The notes beneath the pieces were generated by a model. That model was given only the letters and a program-made list of their open reading frames with translations, searched no databases and had not been told where the DNA came from. This document shows, in pieces, positions 37,738 through 47,396 of a DNA stretch of 64,000 nt. The first letter of the stretch is position 1. Each line of letters opens with the position of its first letter. The stretch is from Paramecium pentaurelia. Taxonomy: Eukaryota; Ciliophora; Oligohymenophorea; Peniculida; Parameciidae. Position numbers and translations under genes: made by a program. The stretch covers positions 190,222 to 254,221 of the forward strand of contig CAJJDO010000154.1 in assembly GCA_905183005.1 (NCBI GenBank). The letters run 5' to 3'.

Positions 37738-39204
37738 TCATTATTTTTTGTAGTAAAAAGTTTAAAATTTTTCAAAAGAACACCAATCCTCATCTTTTAC
37801 TGATTATGCCATTGTCTAAAGATTATATTCTTCAACAATACATCTAGGTCCACTTTCTATATTTTAATTCAATTAATTTATAAATAACTTATCTATATGA
37901 AAAGAATCTATTTTGTATTTTATTGGCATTTTTCTTATGAAACCCTAGAGCCAAGGATGTTATAAGATTTCTATTTTAAATATAATTACATACTTTTTCC
38001 ACATAATCGTTAACTTGAATTTTTATTACACAAATTACTAATAAGATCAACTAAATTTTTTGAAAAGAAATTAGGATAATTAATTTGTTTTGACAATATA
38101 TTCTTAATCATCTCTTATCTAGTTTTAGCAAAAAAAGGAGGAATCCCAGCAACCATTTCATATAGTAATATACCTAATTAATAATAATCTAATGTATAAT
38201 TATGTCCTTTCAATTCTATCATCTCAGGAGCCATATATTCTAAAGATCCACAAAATGAAAAATTCAGATCCTCTTAATTTTCAACAGGTTTACTTAATCC
38301 AAAATCTACTAATTTAGGATATCCATCTAAATCAATTAAAATATTCTCTGGTTTTAAATCTCTATAAATTATATTCTTAGAATGAAGATATTGAATGGCA
38401 TCTACTATTTATATAAATATCCATTTGGCTTATTCTTCACTAAATCTTTTCTGGTTTCTCAAATGATAATATAATTCTCCACCAGGACAATAATCGAAAA
38501 TAAAGTATAATTTAGATTTCTAATAAATTAATTAAATATTATACAGATTAAAAAGCAGCTTGTAAAGTAATTATTCTTTTGTGATTTAATTAAATAAGAA
38601 GCTATCTTTCTTTAATAATTAATTCTTCCTTATCACTTTCTACCATTAATTATTTGTCTGTAACCTTCATAGCATAAAATTATCCATTTTCTTTATTTCT
38701 AACTAAATAAACAACAGAAAAACTGCCAGCACCTATCTTTTTTATTATTTCAAACCAATCTATATTCATAGGTTCTTTTAATCCTTTACGTATTTATGGA
38801 ACAAGAAGGACTCCATTTAAGTTAGGAAGTAATAAGTGTAAACAACTTAATTAATAATCTAAGTGAATATTATTGGTTTTGAATCCAACAATATCAAATG
38901 GATCATAGTTTAAATCTAATTAACTAAATTTCCTAATAACTTCTGATAGTAGCCATCCACAAGTTACATATGGATCTCTGAGCTAAATGCCAATCCATCG
39001 ATCATTGACAGTTTGAACTCTTATTACATTGATCACATTTTTAGTTGTTAATGATCTGAAAAGTTCTAATTGATGTTCTGAGTTTTCTATATTTTCACTT
39101 AATTCTTCATCATTTTGTGTTTTATGAATCGATCTGAATTTTGGTTTTAGAGTTTATATTGGACTTTTTAGAGTTTCTTATAAAGGTATTTCTGTCTGAA
39201 ACAT
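37738..39204 (-). CDS. AGC-family Ser/Thr protein kinase with novel N-terminal domain
   Basis: About 472 residues from ATG 39204 (MFQTEIPLQETLKSPIQTLK). Residues ~50-165 form a compact alpha/beta-looking region (NVINVIRVQTVNDRWIGIQL, DPYVTCGWLLSEVIRKFSQL), perhaps a ubiquitin-fold or phosphoinositide-type module, not identified. The kinase domain has IGAGSFSVVYLV, YAMKV, IIYRDLKPENILIDLDG, LVDFGLSKPV and the activation loop FSFCGSLEYMAPEM. The AGC-type YRDLKPEN and FCGSLEYMAPE point to the S6K/SGK/PKA group. After HPWLQG a tail of ~60 residues ends WCSFEKF..FYYKKQ, a possible degenerate hydrophobic motif. Introns of 25 and 23 nt restore the frame. All catalytic residues are intact. Confidence 0.9.
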
Positions 39205-39372
39205 AAAATAAATTTAGAATAAAAGTATACAAATTAATAAAATGCATATAAATTGTATACATATATACATATTGTTGTTATAATTAAATCACTAATAAAT
39301 AGAGGATTGTCTATTTATTAGTGATTTAGTCTTATTTAATGAATTAATTAAATTAGTATTATAATAATATCT

Positions 39373-40060
39373 ATGTCCATTAATAATAGAGGTTTATCTA
39401 AAGAATTATAAGATCGAATTATTAATGATTTAGGCATAGTGGATTGCAAAGATTTTCATGATGGAACATGCTTGTATGCTTCTGTTGTAAGGCTACTTTA
39501 ATTAATACCAAAATCGTACAAATACTATATTCCAATACATTTAATTCCATTTCTCATCTTTAAAAGGAAGAGAGTGATGTAAAGGTAGAAAATAAGTCAA
39601 TTTATTAAGACCTGTAAAGACTATTTCAGTGGCAGTTTATAATTATGCTAAATCAGTTTTATTTGTATCTCTTTATGTTGCTATTTGCAAATATGCCTTA
39701 TGTAAACTTAAAAACATTAGATAAAAAGAAGATGGTAGAATATAATTAATATTGATTAGGTTGGAATCCTGCCCTTGGAGCATCAGTTGCTTGTTCAGCA
39801 CTTTTCTTAGAATCTGAAGGAAGAAGATAAGAAATAGCATTATTTATATTTCCAAAATCATTAGAAACTGCATGGAGATTATTAAAAAAGAGAGGATATG
39901 TATCAAATATTAAAGGTTGGGAATTGTTCTTATTTGGTCTTGCTATGGGTATCATCAACTATTTCTATCATTATGATGTAAAATTTATATTTTATAATAG
40001 GATGCAGCAATCAAATCCACTTATTTAACTATATTCAAAAACTTTTGGGGAAAAGATTGA
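39373..40060 (+). CDS. Short TMEM135-like membrane protein
   Basis: About 204 residues from ATG 39373 (MSINNRGLSKELQDRIINDL). The early CKDFHDGTCLYASVVRLLQL resembles the Cys-rich start of the TMEM135/PMP52 family. The core NPALGASVACSALFLESEGR, RQEIALFIFPKSLETAWRLL, then WELFLFGLAMGIINYFYHYD and IKSTYLTIFKNFWG match the conserved second half of TMEM135 (peroxisome/mitochondria-associated, Tim17-like glycine-rich helices). Three introns of 23-25 nt are required, the last just before the C-terminal DAAIKS exon. Animal TMEM135 is more than twice as long, so this is a minimal version. It converges with the phosphoesterase gene, 60 bases between stops. Confidence 0.75.
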
Positions 40061-40120
40061 TTAAGTTACTAGTGTGTATTTGCAAAACATATTAATATAT
40101 AATATCAATACTAAATTAGA

Positions 40121-41887
40121 TCATATTTTAATAATCCTACCCTCAATTTAAGGATCTATTACTGGACAAACTTCACCACCTATTTTTGTTAATCCTTTAA
40201 TAATTTTATTATAATGATTAATCTAATGATTTTTTAAATCTAATTATTCAAGTGTCTTAATTTCATTTTCATATATATCTAATAATTGTAATTCTTCATG
40301 AAATCTACAGATATCTAAGACTCTTAAAACTGTTTATAAAATTTAGATTTCTGCATTTTTATCAATAATATATTGATCATCTTATATTTTAATGAATCCA
40401 TCAAAACCCATTGTAATATAACATTAACTGGCAGCCTTATATACTCTATCCATTTCTAGATCATTTCCATTTATTTTCACATTAACAATTCTAGATCCTT
40501 AAGGTTTAGTTGGATCGAATACGAATTAAATACCAGAAACTCCTAAAAATCTTCCATCAAAATTTGGCCACTTTCCAACTCTATAATATAGTTTTATATT
40601 ATTTACCCATTCTCCAATATTTTGAGTAAATCTGATCCCTTAATATTAATTTTGACTATTTAATCTGGCATAGGGAATATCTTATCTAATTCTTTATAAG
40701 TAATAATTCCTTTATGTACAACATCGTCAGCTCTAAGAGTACCACTATTAAAGAAAGAGATTTCAGCATCTAATTCATATCTTAAGATATCTGCATAGAG
40801 ATTAGCTAAATTAGTTTCTTTGTTTCTAACTTCATGAAAAGTACATTCTAAATCACAATTAGCATAGCATACAACTTTTGATTTCTCTATTTAATAATTA
40901 ATTTAATATTCATACAATTATTATATTCTTCAATTTTCATATCTACATATTATTTCATATCTTAATTTTATGGTATTGAATTAATAATATTTATAATGGA
41001 AACTTAAATATGAAGATCTGAATTTAATGTTAAATCTCTTTATAATTCAAGGATTTATTTTTCATTAGTTAAATTATCATAAATAAAATTATTGATTAAA
41101 TCTTTGTTTACAATTTCATTTAAACTAATTCTAATGATACCTAAATTCTTAAAATTAGTTCCACTCTTCATAAATAGACTTTATTTAATCTTTTCACAAT
41201 AAATCATATGATCATGTCCTCCAAGAACTAAATCAATTTTCTATTCAACAAGATGATGAATCAAATTATGATCATTAGGAACTCTCATATGAGTTAACCC
41301 TATTATCAATACACATTTTTCTTCTTCTCTTAAATATTTAACAGTTCTCTCTGCACAATGTAAATAATCTTCATAGGCAATTAAATTCTAAGGGATTTCT
41401 ACTATTTAACCAAGCCATTCTTCTTCTGCCAATCCTACAAATCCAATTTTTATAGGTTGAATTCCAATAGTACATTATTTTGTAAAATAGGGTAATGTAT
41501 GGGCAAAGTTTTAATTGGTTTCTGCATTAAAGACATTTGATAAAACCCATGGTATATTTGATCTTTAAAATAATGATTCAACATGATCTAATGTATAATC
41601 AAAATCATGATTTCCTGGACATGCAACATCAATTTTAAATTATTAAATTGGAAACAACATTTGATCACCTGAAAAAATAGAACTTATAATATAGTACCCC
41701 TATATATATTTGATAAAGCAGATGGTGCAAAGATGTCACCACTAAAAAGAGTAAGCGTGTTGAAATTTTTTTACAATTAATTGAGGACATACAAAAATCT
41801 AGAAGCACCTCCAACAGGATCTTTGACTTATTCTTGAATATCGTAAACATCATTAAAATGAAGTATATACAAGTCATTATTCAGCAT
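40121..41887 (-). CDS. 5'-nucleotidase family metallophosphoesterase
   Basis: About 570 residues hydrolysing a phosphate ester of nucleotides or related substrates with two metal ions. From ATG 41887: MLNNDLYILHFNDVYDIQEQ (first metal Asp), TLFSGDIFAPSALSN, CPGNHDFDYTLDHVESLF, VFVGLAEEEWLG-type segment, LIIGLTHMRVPNDHNLIHHL, IDLVLGGHDHMIYCEKI. This is the full metal-binding series of the UshA/CD73 superfamily. A C-terminal substrate-recognition-like domain follows and ends at TGA 40121. A 29-nt intron (GTACTATATTATAAG..TTTCAG) joins SNIYRG to GDQMLFP. There is no signal peptide, so it is probably cytosolic, unlike CD73. The 5S rRNA gene begins 67 bases upstream of its start. Confidence 0.9.
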
Positions 41888-41944
41888 GTTTTAATAAAGT
41901 ATTAAATTGAAAAATAATCAATAATTAAAATTAATAATTAATTA

Positions 41945-41954
41945 ATAAAAAAAA
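41945..41954 (-). terminator. Pol III T-run terminator of the 5S gene
   Basis: On the transcribed strand the 5S gene is followed immediately by eight T residues within these bases. Confidence 0.7.
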
Positions 41955-42074
41955 GGGTTGTCAACACGAGGACTTCCCAAGCGGTCCCCCACCTTAGTAC
42001 TAACCTCGCCTTAAGCCGCTTAACTTCGGAGTTCGAATGGGATCCGGTGCTTTAGGCTTAGTATGGCCGACAAC
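41955..42074 (-). rRNA. 5S rRNA: 5S ribosomal RNA
   Basis: The complement starts GTTGTCGGCCATACTAAGCC, contains CCCATTCGAACTCCGAAGTT and the internal promoter segment AAGCGGCTTAAGGCGAG, and ends with GTGTTGACAACC, which pairs with the 5' end. The length is 120 nt. A T-run (41945-41954 on the complement) follows directly as the Pol III terminator. Its GC content stands out sharply from the surroundings. It is a single dispersed copy among protein genes, not part of a visible tandem array. Confidence 0.97.
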
Positions 42075-42140
42075 GATATTTATTGTAATGTTTAGTATTT
42101 AAAGGGTTGGTTTTATTATTATTATAATATAAATATTGGT

Positions 42141-42880
42141 TCATTCAGAATCATATTCTACAAGTTTTACCTTTTTTTATACAGTAGGTTCTGGTATATT
42201 ATCATCATCATCATCATTTACAAGAGGTTTAAAACTTTTAAGATATGGATTTTTAATTTATTATAAGTTATTTTCTTCTTTATCAACATTTTTAGTTTCT
42301 TCCTTATTATTTTAATGTTTTAGATCTTCTAAAAATTAAGGAGGTTTAATCTTTAATTTGACTACATTGATAGAACCAACAGAGTAAGATTTATCAGATG
42401 TTTATGATTCTTTTTATACAACAATTTAAGGAGTGCTATCAATAGTTAATTCAGATCTTCTTTATTTAAATTATTTAATATGCTCTCTTTCAATTTTTAT
42501 TTTTCTATTCTCAATTTCTCTTAATTAACCATAATATTAAAAAAAATCAAAATCTTCTTCATTAAATATTTCCTATTTAAATCCACTCTCTTCAACATAC
42601 TCAAGATTATCTAAAAAAATTGATAATTGATAATACCTTCATCTGTTAATGGTTTTGTCTTCTCATAAATATTAGGTTTGGTTTATTTTTTCCTTTGCAT
42701 TTTAGTTACTTCTGGTCTAAGTAATTAATCTAGTTTTTCCTATTCAACCATTTATTCTGTAAGAGTCATAAAGGATAACTTTTTCTCTTAAACTTGGATT
42801 GTCTAATCACGCTTCACTTCCTAAAATTCTAATCCATCTTTGGATGTCAAAATAGAATGAGAAACAAATTTATTAGTCAT
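42141..42880 (-). CDS. Hypothetical acidic/Lys-rich protein (possible FAM192A/NIP30-like), copy 1
   Basis: 237 residues from ATG 42880 (MTNKFVSHSILTSKDGLEFQ) with one 26-nt intron (GTATTATCAATTATC..TTTTAG). Features: a helical stretch FMTLTEQMVEQEKLDQLLRP, acidic NEEDFDFFQYYGQLREIENR, basic IKIEREHIKQFKQRR, and near the C-terminus KLKIKPPQFLEDLKHQ and a run of five Asp before IPEPTVQKKVKLVEYDSE. The order of helical segment, DEDxxFL-like motif, charged helix and KPP..FL recalls FAM192A/PIP30, a nuclear PA28-gamma partner. The match is weak. The gene is repeated exactly at 43326-44065 because of the assembly duplication, and is probably single-copy in reality. Confidence 0.6.
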
Positions 42881-42984
42881 AATATATTAAATCAAAATAT
42901 TTGAAATAATTTATAATCAAAATAATATTCTCATGTGGAATGTACATAATAAGGAAACTTCCAGAAATAATTATTTTATTAAAA

Positions 42985-43256
42985 ATGACACGTCTAGTTG
43001 CATTATGTACAATTCTCCTATTGTTAAACTCAACATAGGCTTACTTTACCGATAAATCACATAGATAATAAGCTCAAGAATTGATTAACAAATTTGTCTA
43101 TGGATTTACATAAAATTTTGATGCTCTTTCTGCAGAAGGTCTTGATCATATAGGAAACATGAAACTTGCATTTGACTATTGGATAACTAAATTCAAAGTT
43201 CATGGTTTCGACTAATTGAATGTAATTCATTTCATTAATAAAAATAGGTCAATTTT
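42985..43256 (+). pseudogene. 5' fragment of the secreted-protein gene cut by the N (assembly artefact)
   Basis: Identical to the first 272 bases of the gene at 44170 (MTRLVALCTILLLLNSTQAY...) and ends at the N. It is not a biological pseudogene: it is the same locus read twice. Confidence 0.85.
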
Positions 43257-43257
43257 N

Positions 43258-44441
43258 ACGATATTTATTGTAATGTTTAGTATTTAAAGGGTTGGTTTTA
43301 TTATTATTATAATATAAATATTGGTTCATTCAGAATCATATTCTACAAGTTTTACCTTTTTTTATACAGTAGGTTCTGGTATATTATCATCATCATCATC
43401 ATTTACAAGAGGTTTAAAACTTTTAAGATATGGATTTTTAATTTATTATAAGTTATTTTCTTCTTTATCAACATTTTTAGTTTCTTCCTTATTATTTTAA
43501 TGTTTTAGATCTTCTAAAAATTAAGGAGGTTTAATCTTTAATTTGACTACATTGATAGAACCAACAGAGTAAGATTTATCAGATGTTTATGATTCTTTTT
43601 ATACAACAATTTAAGGAGTGCTATCAATAGTTAATTCAGATCTTCTTTATTTAAATTATTTAATATGCTCTCTTTCAATTTTTATTTTTCTATTCTCAAT
43701 TTCTCTTAATTAACCATAATATTAAAAAAAATCAAAATCTTCTTCATTAAATATTTCCTATTTAAATCCACTCTCTTCAACATACTCAAGATTATCTAAA
43801 AAAATTGATAATTGATAATACCTTCATCTGTTAATGGTTTTGTCTTCTCATAAATATTAGGTTTGGTTTATTTTTTCCTTTGCATTTTAGTTACTTCTGG
43901 TCTAAGTAATTAATCTAGTTTTTCCTATTCAACCATTTATTCTGTAAGAGTCATAAAGGATAACTTTTTCTCTTAAACTTGGATTGTCTAATCACGCTTC
44001 ACTTCCTAAAATTCTAATCCATCTTTGGATGTCAAAATAGAATGAGAAACAAATTTATTAGTCATAATATATTAAATCAAAATATTTGAAATAATTTATA
44101 ATCAAAATAATATTCTCATGTGGAATGTACATAATAAGGAAACTTCCAGAAATAATTATTTTATTAAAAATGACACGTCTAGTTGCATTATGTACAATTC
44201 TCCTATTGTTAAACTCAACATAGGCTTACTTTACCGATAAATCACATAGATAATAAGCTCAAGAATTGATTAACAAATTTGTCTATGGATTTACATAAAA
44301 TTTTGATGCTCTTTCTGCAGAAGGTCTTGATCATATAGGAAACATGAAACTTGCATTTGACTATTGGATAACTAAATTCAAAGTTCATGGTTTCGACTAA
44401 TTGAATGTAATTCATTTCATTAATAAAAATAGGTCAATTTT
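43258..44441. repeat. Second copy of the 1184-bp duplication
   Basis: Offset 1185 from the first copy. Only this copy continues into the rest of the secreted-protein gene, so it is the intact one for the + strand gene. Confidence 0.9.
43326..44065 (-). CDS. Hypothetical acidic/Lys-rich protein, copy 2 (duplicate of 42141-42880)
   Basis: Base-for-base copy of the gene at 42141-42880, including its 26-nt intron. See that entry for the protein. Count it once when counting genes. Confidence 0.6.
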
Positions 44442-44978
44442 GATGTAGATCATGACATATTGGAAATTAATCTACCTACAGTTAATTTAGATATCATTAT
44501 AGAAGACAAATATACTATTCCTGTAAAAATAGAGAAGTAAATTGAAATATAATGATTTCTAGCTTAAGTGCCTCAATAATATTTGATATTGAACCAACTC
44601 GTTTCAGATGTACTGGAGTTGAATTTGATTATGAAAATCTGTCTTTGGATGTTAATTTAGTTGTCCAATATTTTAGTAAAATGTTATTGTCACTTGATAT
44701 GTTAAAAAATGCTATCAAGTAAGCTGAATTACCCATAAGAAATGTTATTGTTTAAACAATAAGAGTATTTTAATTTATTATTAATTTAGAGTAATTATGA
44801 AAGACTTTTTTAATTACTCTAAGATTTAAAGGCAGGATAATATGATGCAGATGCTCTTTTAGCTAAACTTCCATAAGTTCATCATACAAGAATTGAAAAT
44901 AGAGAGTTAATCATTAATGTTAGATCCATTTTTGGATATGAATCTTAAAGAGAAAAGGAAAAAAAAGTAGATTTATGA
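44170..44978 (+). CDS. Secreted protein of unknown function, ~243 residues
   Basis: ATG 44170 opens a clear signal peptide: MTRLVALCTILLLLNSTQA followed by YFTDKSHRQQ. The mature part is helical at first (ELINKFVYGFTQNFDALSAE, NMKLAFDYWITKFKVHGFDQ). It then has a beta-like stretch (VNFDVDHDILEINLPTVNLD, ASIIFDIEPTRFRCTGVEFD) and an amphipathic C-terminus with REKEKKVDL before TGA 44978. Three introns (26, 26 and 25 nt) restore the frame. There is a single Cys in the mature protein and no known domain. In ciliates such proteins may enter secretory granules or food vacuoles; nothing in the sequence decides. Confidence 0.8.
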
Positions 44979-45075
44979 AATAGAGTATATATATATATAT
45001 ATAATATGTTATTTATATTTTATCATTATCTAATTTTAAATTTTATCAGATTTTAATTATAAATTTATATATATT

Positions 45076-46530
45076 ATGAGTATTGACTATTCATATTTAG
45101 CACCTCCTTTAGGAGCTCATTCAGTATAACACACAGGTACTCAGAACCACTATTCAATACCTAGATTATTATATTAAACATCATGAAAGAGAAAAAGGAG
45201 CTCGTAAAATTTACGATTGTGTTCCTTATGATTCTTTTGAACAAGAAAAGATTAAAGAACTCAAATAAGAAATCTAAAAATTAAATATATAGCTTCCATC
45301 AGAGTAATTATTTTCTTTTATATATCAGTTGGAAAGAGAGTGATTATTTAAAAATTGGCTACTCAGGTCGCTTTAAAATGAAAGAAGTTATTAAAGTAAA
45401 TAATGAAATCATCACACCTTTAGAAATTGCAATTACATTTAGCTTGGAGAGCCAATCCAATATATCATTAAATTAATCCAGCAACTGAAAAATTTCTCAA
45501 AGATGGTATCTGTTATGTATTTGGAAGAGACAAACAATATCGTCCTATTGTTATATTGAATGCGCATTTAATTGATTTAAAAAAAGTATAAACAAAACTA
45601 TATTTTATATAGTATGATAAAGAAACGATAATTTAGGCATTGTCATTTTAAATGGGAATTATAAAAAAATATATGTTCATTCATGGTAAAGTTGAAAATT
45701 GGATATTTTTATTGGAAAGTAATGGTTTAGGAGTTTTTGGTTTGCCAACAAAAGCATTATAAGTGGTTATTGATACTATGAGCACTAATTTTGGTGGCTG
45801 TTTAGAAAAGATGTTCATTTTAAATCCATCAACTGGTTTGAATTTTTTATGGAAAACTATATCTGGATTTTTAGATCCTGAAACTGCAGAAAAAATAAAT
45901 TTTTTATAAAAGAAAGAATTTATGAAATTACAGTAAATTATTGATTCAAATCAATTAGAATAAAAATATGGTGGTACATAACCAAATTAAACTACATTCT
46001 GGTATCTATATCTTATTTAAATAGGCCCCCTTATAATTTAGATTTAATTGATGGAAGAAATGTTCCTAAATAAAAATAACAAATTGATTAGTTTATTCCT
46101 TTAAGAAATGATGAAAAATAGATTTAATAAAATGATGATCCTTATGATAATGTTGAAAATAATGTAAATGATTTTTTTGAAAATCAAAAGAGATTGTATA
46201 ATTTTGATCAAAAGAAGTCAGCTGAATTTGGATAAGTACATTAAAATGATGATAAAGAAGAGGAATAACCTTAAAAATAAGAATTGAATGATTAAGATTA
46301 ATAAAAAGAAAATGATTAAATTCATCAATTTCTCGGATAAGATAATTAATAGCAGTAATAAATTGAATAAAATCATAATGACTAAAATCTCTAATCGAAT
46401 TAACATTAATAAATTGTTGAGGAGAGCAAAGAAGTGGAAAATTAACATTAAAACAATGAATAAAAAGCCGGATAAATTTCTAAATAAGAACCTGAATAAG
46501 AAGTTTAGAAATCACCTGAATAGTAAGATG

Positions 46531-46621
<91 letters not shown>

Positions 46622-46817
46622 GAATCAAGAGTAAACTCAAAAAGTTGAATCTGATGTTAATAATAAAAATTAACATGAAGAAGAACTATAAATTGTAAGC
46701 AATGCATCTGCAACAAAAATCATATAACCAGAAGAGGTTTAAGGATAAAATGTTGAAATAACTTAAGTTGATCCTGTTTCCAATACCGCTTGTTGTAAAA
46801 GTTGTGAGATATTCTGA
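45076..46817 (+). CDS. CRAL-TRIO (Sec14-like) lipid-transfer protein with polyQ tail and C-terminal Cys motif
   Basis: 536 residues from ATG 45076 (MSIDYSYLAPPLGAHSVQHT). The N-terminal helices contain LHLAWRANPIYHQINPATEK. The CRAL-TRIO lobe reads GICYVFGRDKQYRPIVILNA, ALSFQMGIIKKYMFIHGKVE, NWIFLLESNGLGVFGLP, STNFGGCLEKMFILNPSTGL, WKTISGFLDPETAEKINFLQ, the standard order for phosphoinositide or vitamin-type lipid carriers. A ~200-residue Gln/Asn/Glu tail includes 30 consecutive Gln (46533-46622). The protein ends CCKSCEIF, a CaaX-like box with two extra Cys, consistent with prenylation and membrane attachment. Five introns of 23-28 nt make the spliced length a multiple of three. Confidence 0.88.
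46533..46622 (+). repeat. (TAA)29 TAG tract coding 30 glutamines
   Basis: A pure trinucleotide repeat in frame with the CRAL-TRIO gene; each TAA, and the final TAG, is read as Gln. Confidence 0.92.
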
Positions 46818-47396
46818 GATAATTTATAATCAAATTTTAATTATTATTTAAAAAATCAAAAATATTGTTGTTGTTAACTTAATTAGATATAAAAAATATT
46901 CAAGATTTAGATAAATTAGAATTATTAAAAATCAATATAATTAAAAAAATGAATAAATATATTCATGAATCTTACAGTGAAATTGTTATTTGTATATTAT
47001 TAAGATAATATTTAGAAATCAGATGGCTTAAATTAATATGAATTAATGGTTAGTCAATATAATGTTAATGTTTTACAAGTTGTATTATTTAAATGTTGTT
47101 GAATAATAATCTAGAAGATAAGATTTTGATAATATTAAATCAATAACACAATAATGATTATCCATAAAAGATTGATCAATTTATTCATCCCCACGTAGTA
47201 CCTAAACAAAATATAGTAAATAATTATATGAAATTTCGATTACAGATTAAAATTAAAAGAACCTTGAAGATCATTAATAATCTACAAATAATAATATTTT
47301 ATATTCTAAATTGATGATTATCAAAATAAAGTTAATAAATGATCAAATATTTCAATGAGAATCAATATATATTTTATTTTTTAACTGATAAATTAA
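46818..47396. other. Intergenic region, nothing assigned
   Basis: 579 AT-rich bases between two + strand genes. Short open frames exist (for example from ATG 46949, under 35 codons), but none has protein-like character. Confidence 0.45.

Larger units (their letters stand above)
42073..43256. repeat. First copy of a 1184-bp exact direct duplication
   Basis: The block from ACGATATTTATTG at 42073 to GGTCAATTTT at 43256 recurs at 43258-44441 with no difference that I can see. The two copies are separated by one N (43257). This is the mark of two overlapping contigs joined without merging. Confidence 0.9.

Noticed and set aside
42073..44441. A genuine recent tandem gene duplication
   Set aside because: No sequence difference is seen between the copies, a single N lies at the join, and the first copy of the + gene is cut at the join. 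An unmerged contig overlap explains all of this more simply.
46288..46698. Asn-rich 136-codon frame with a polyasparagine run
   Set aside because: It is the +1 reading of the (TAA)n glutamine tract of the CRAL-TRIO gene. The true frame gives polyQ and connects to the lipid-binding domain.
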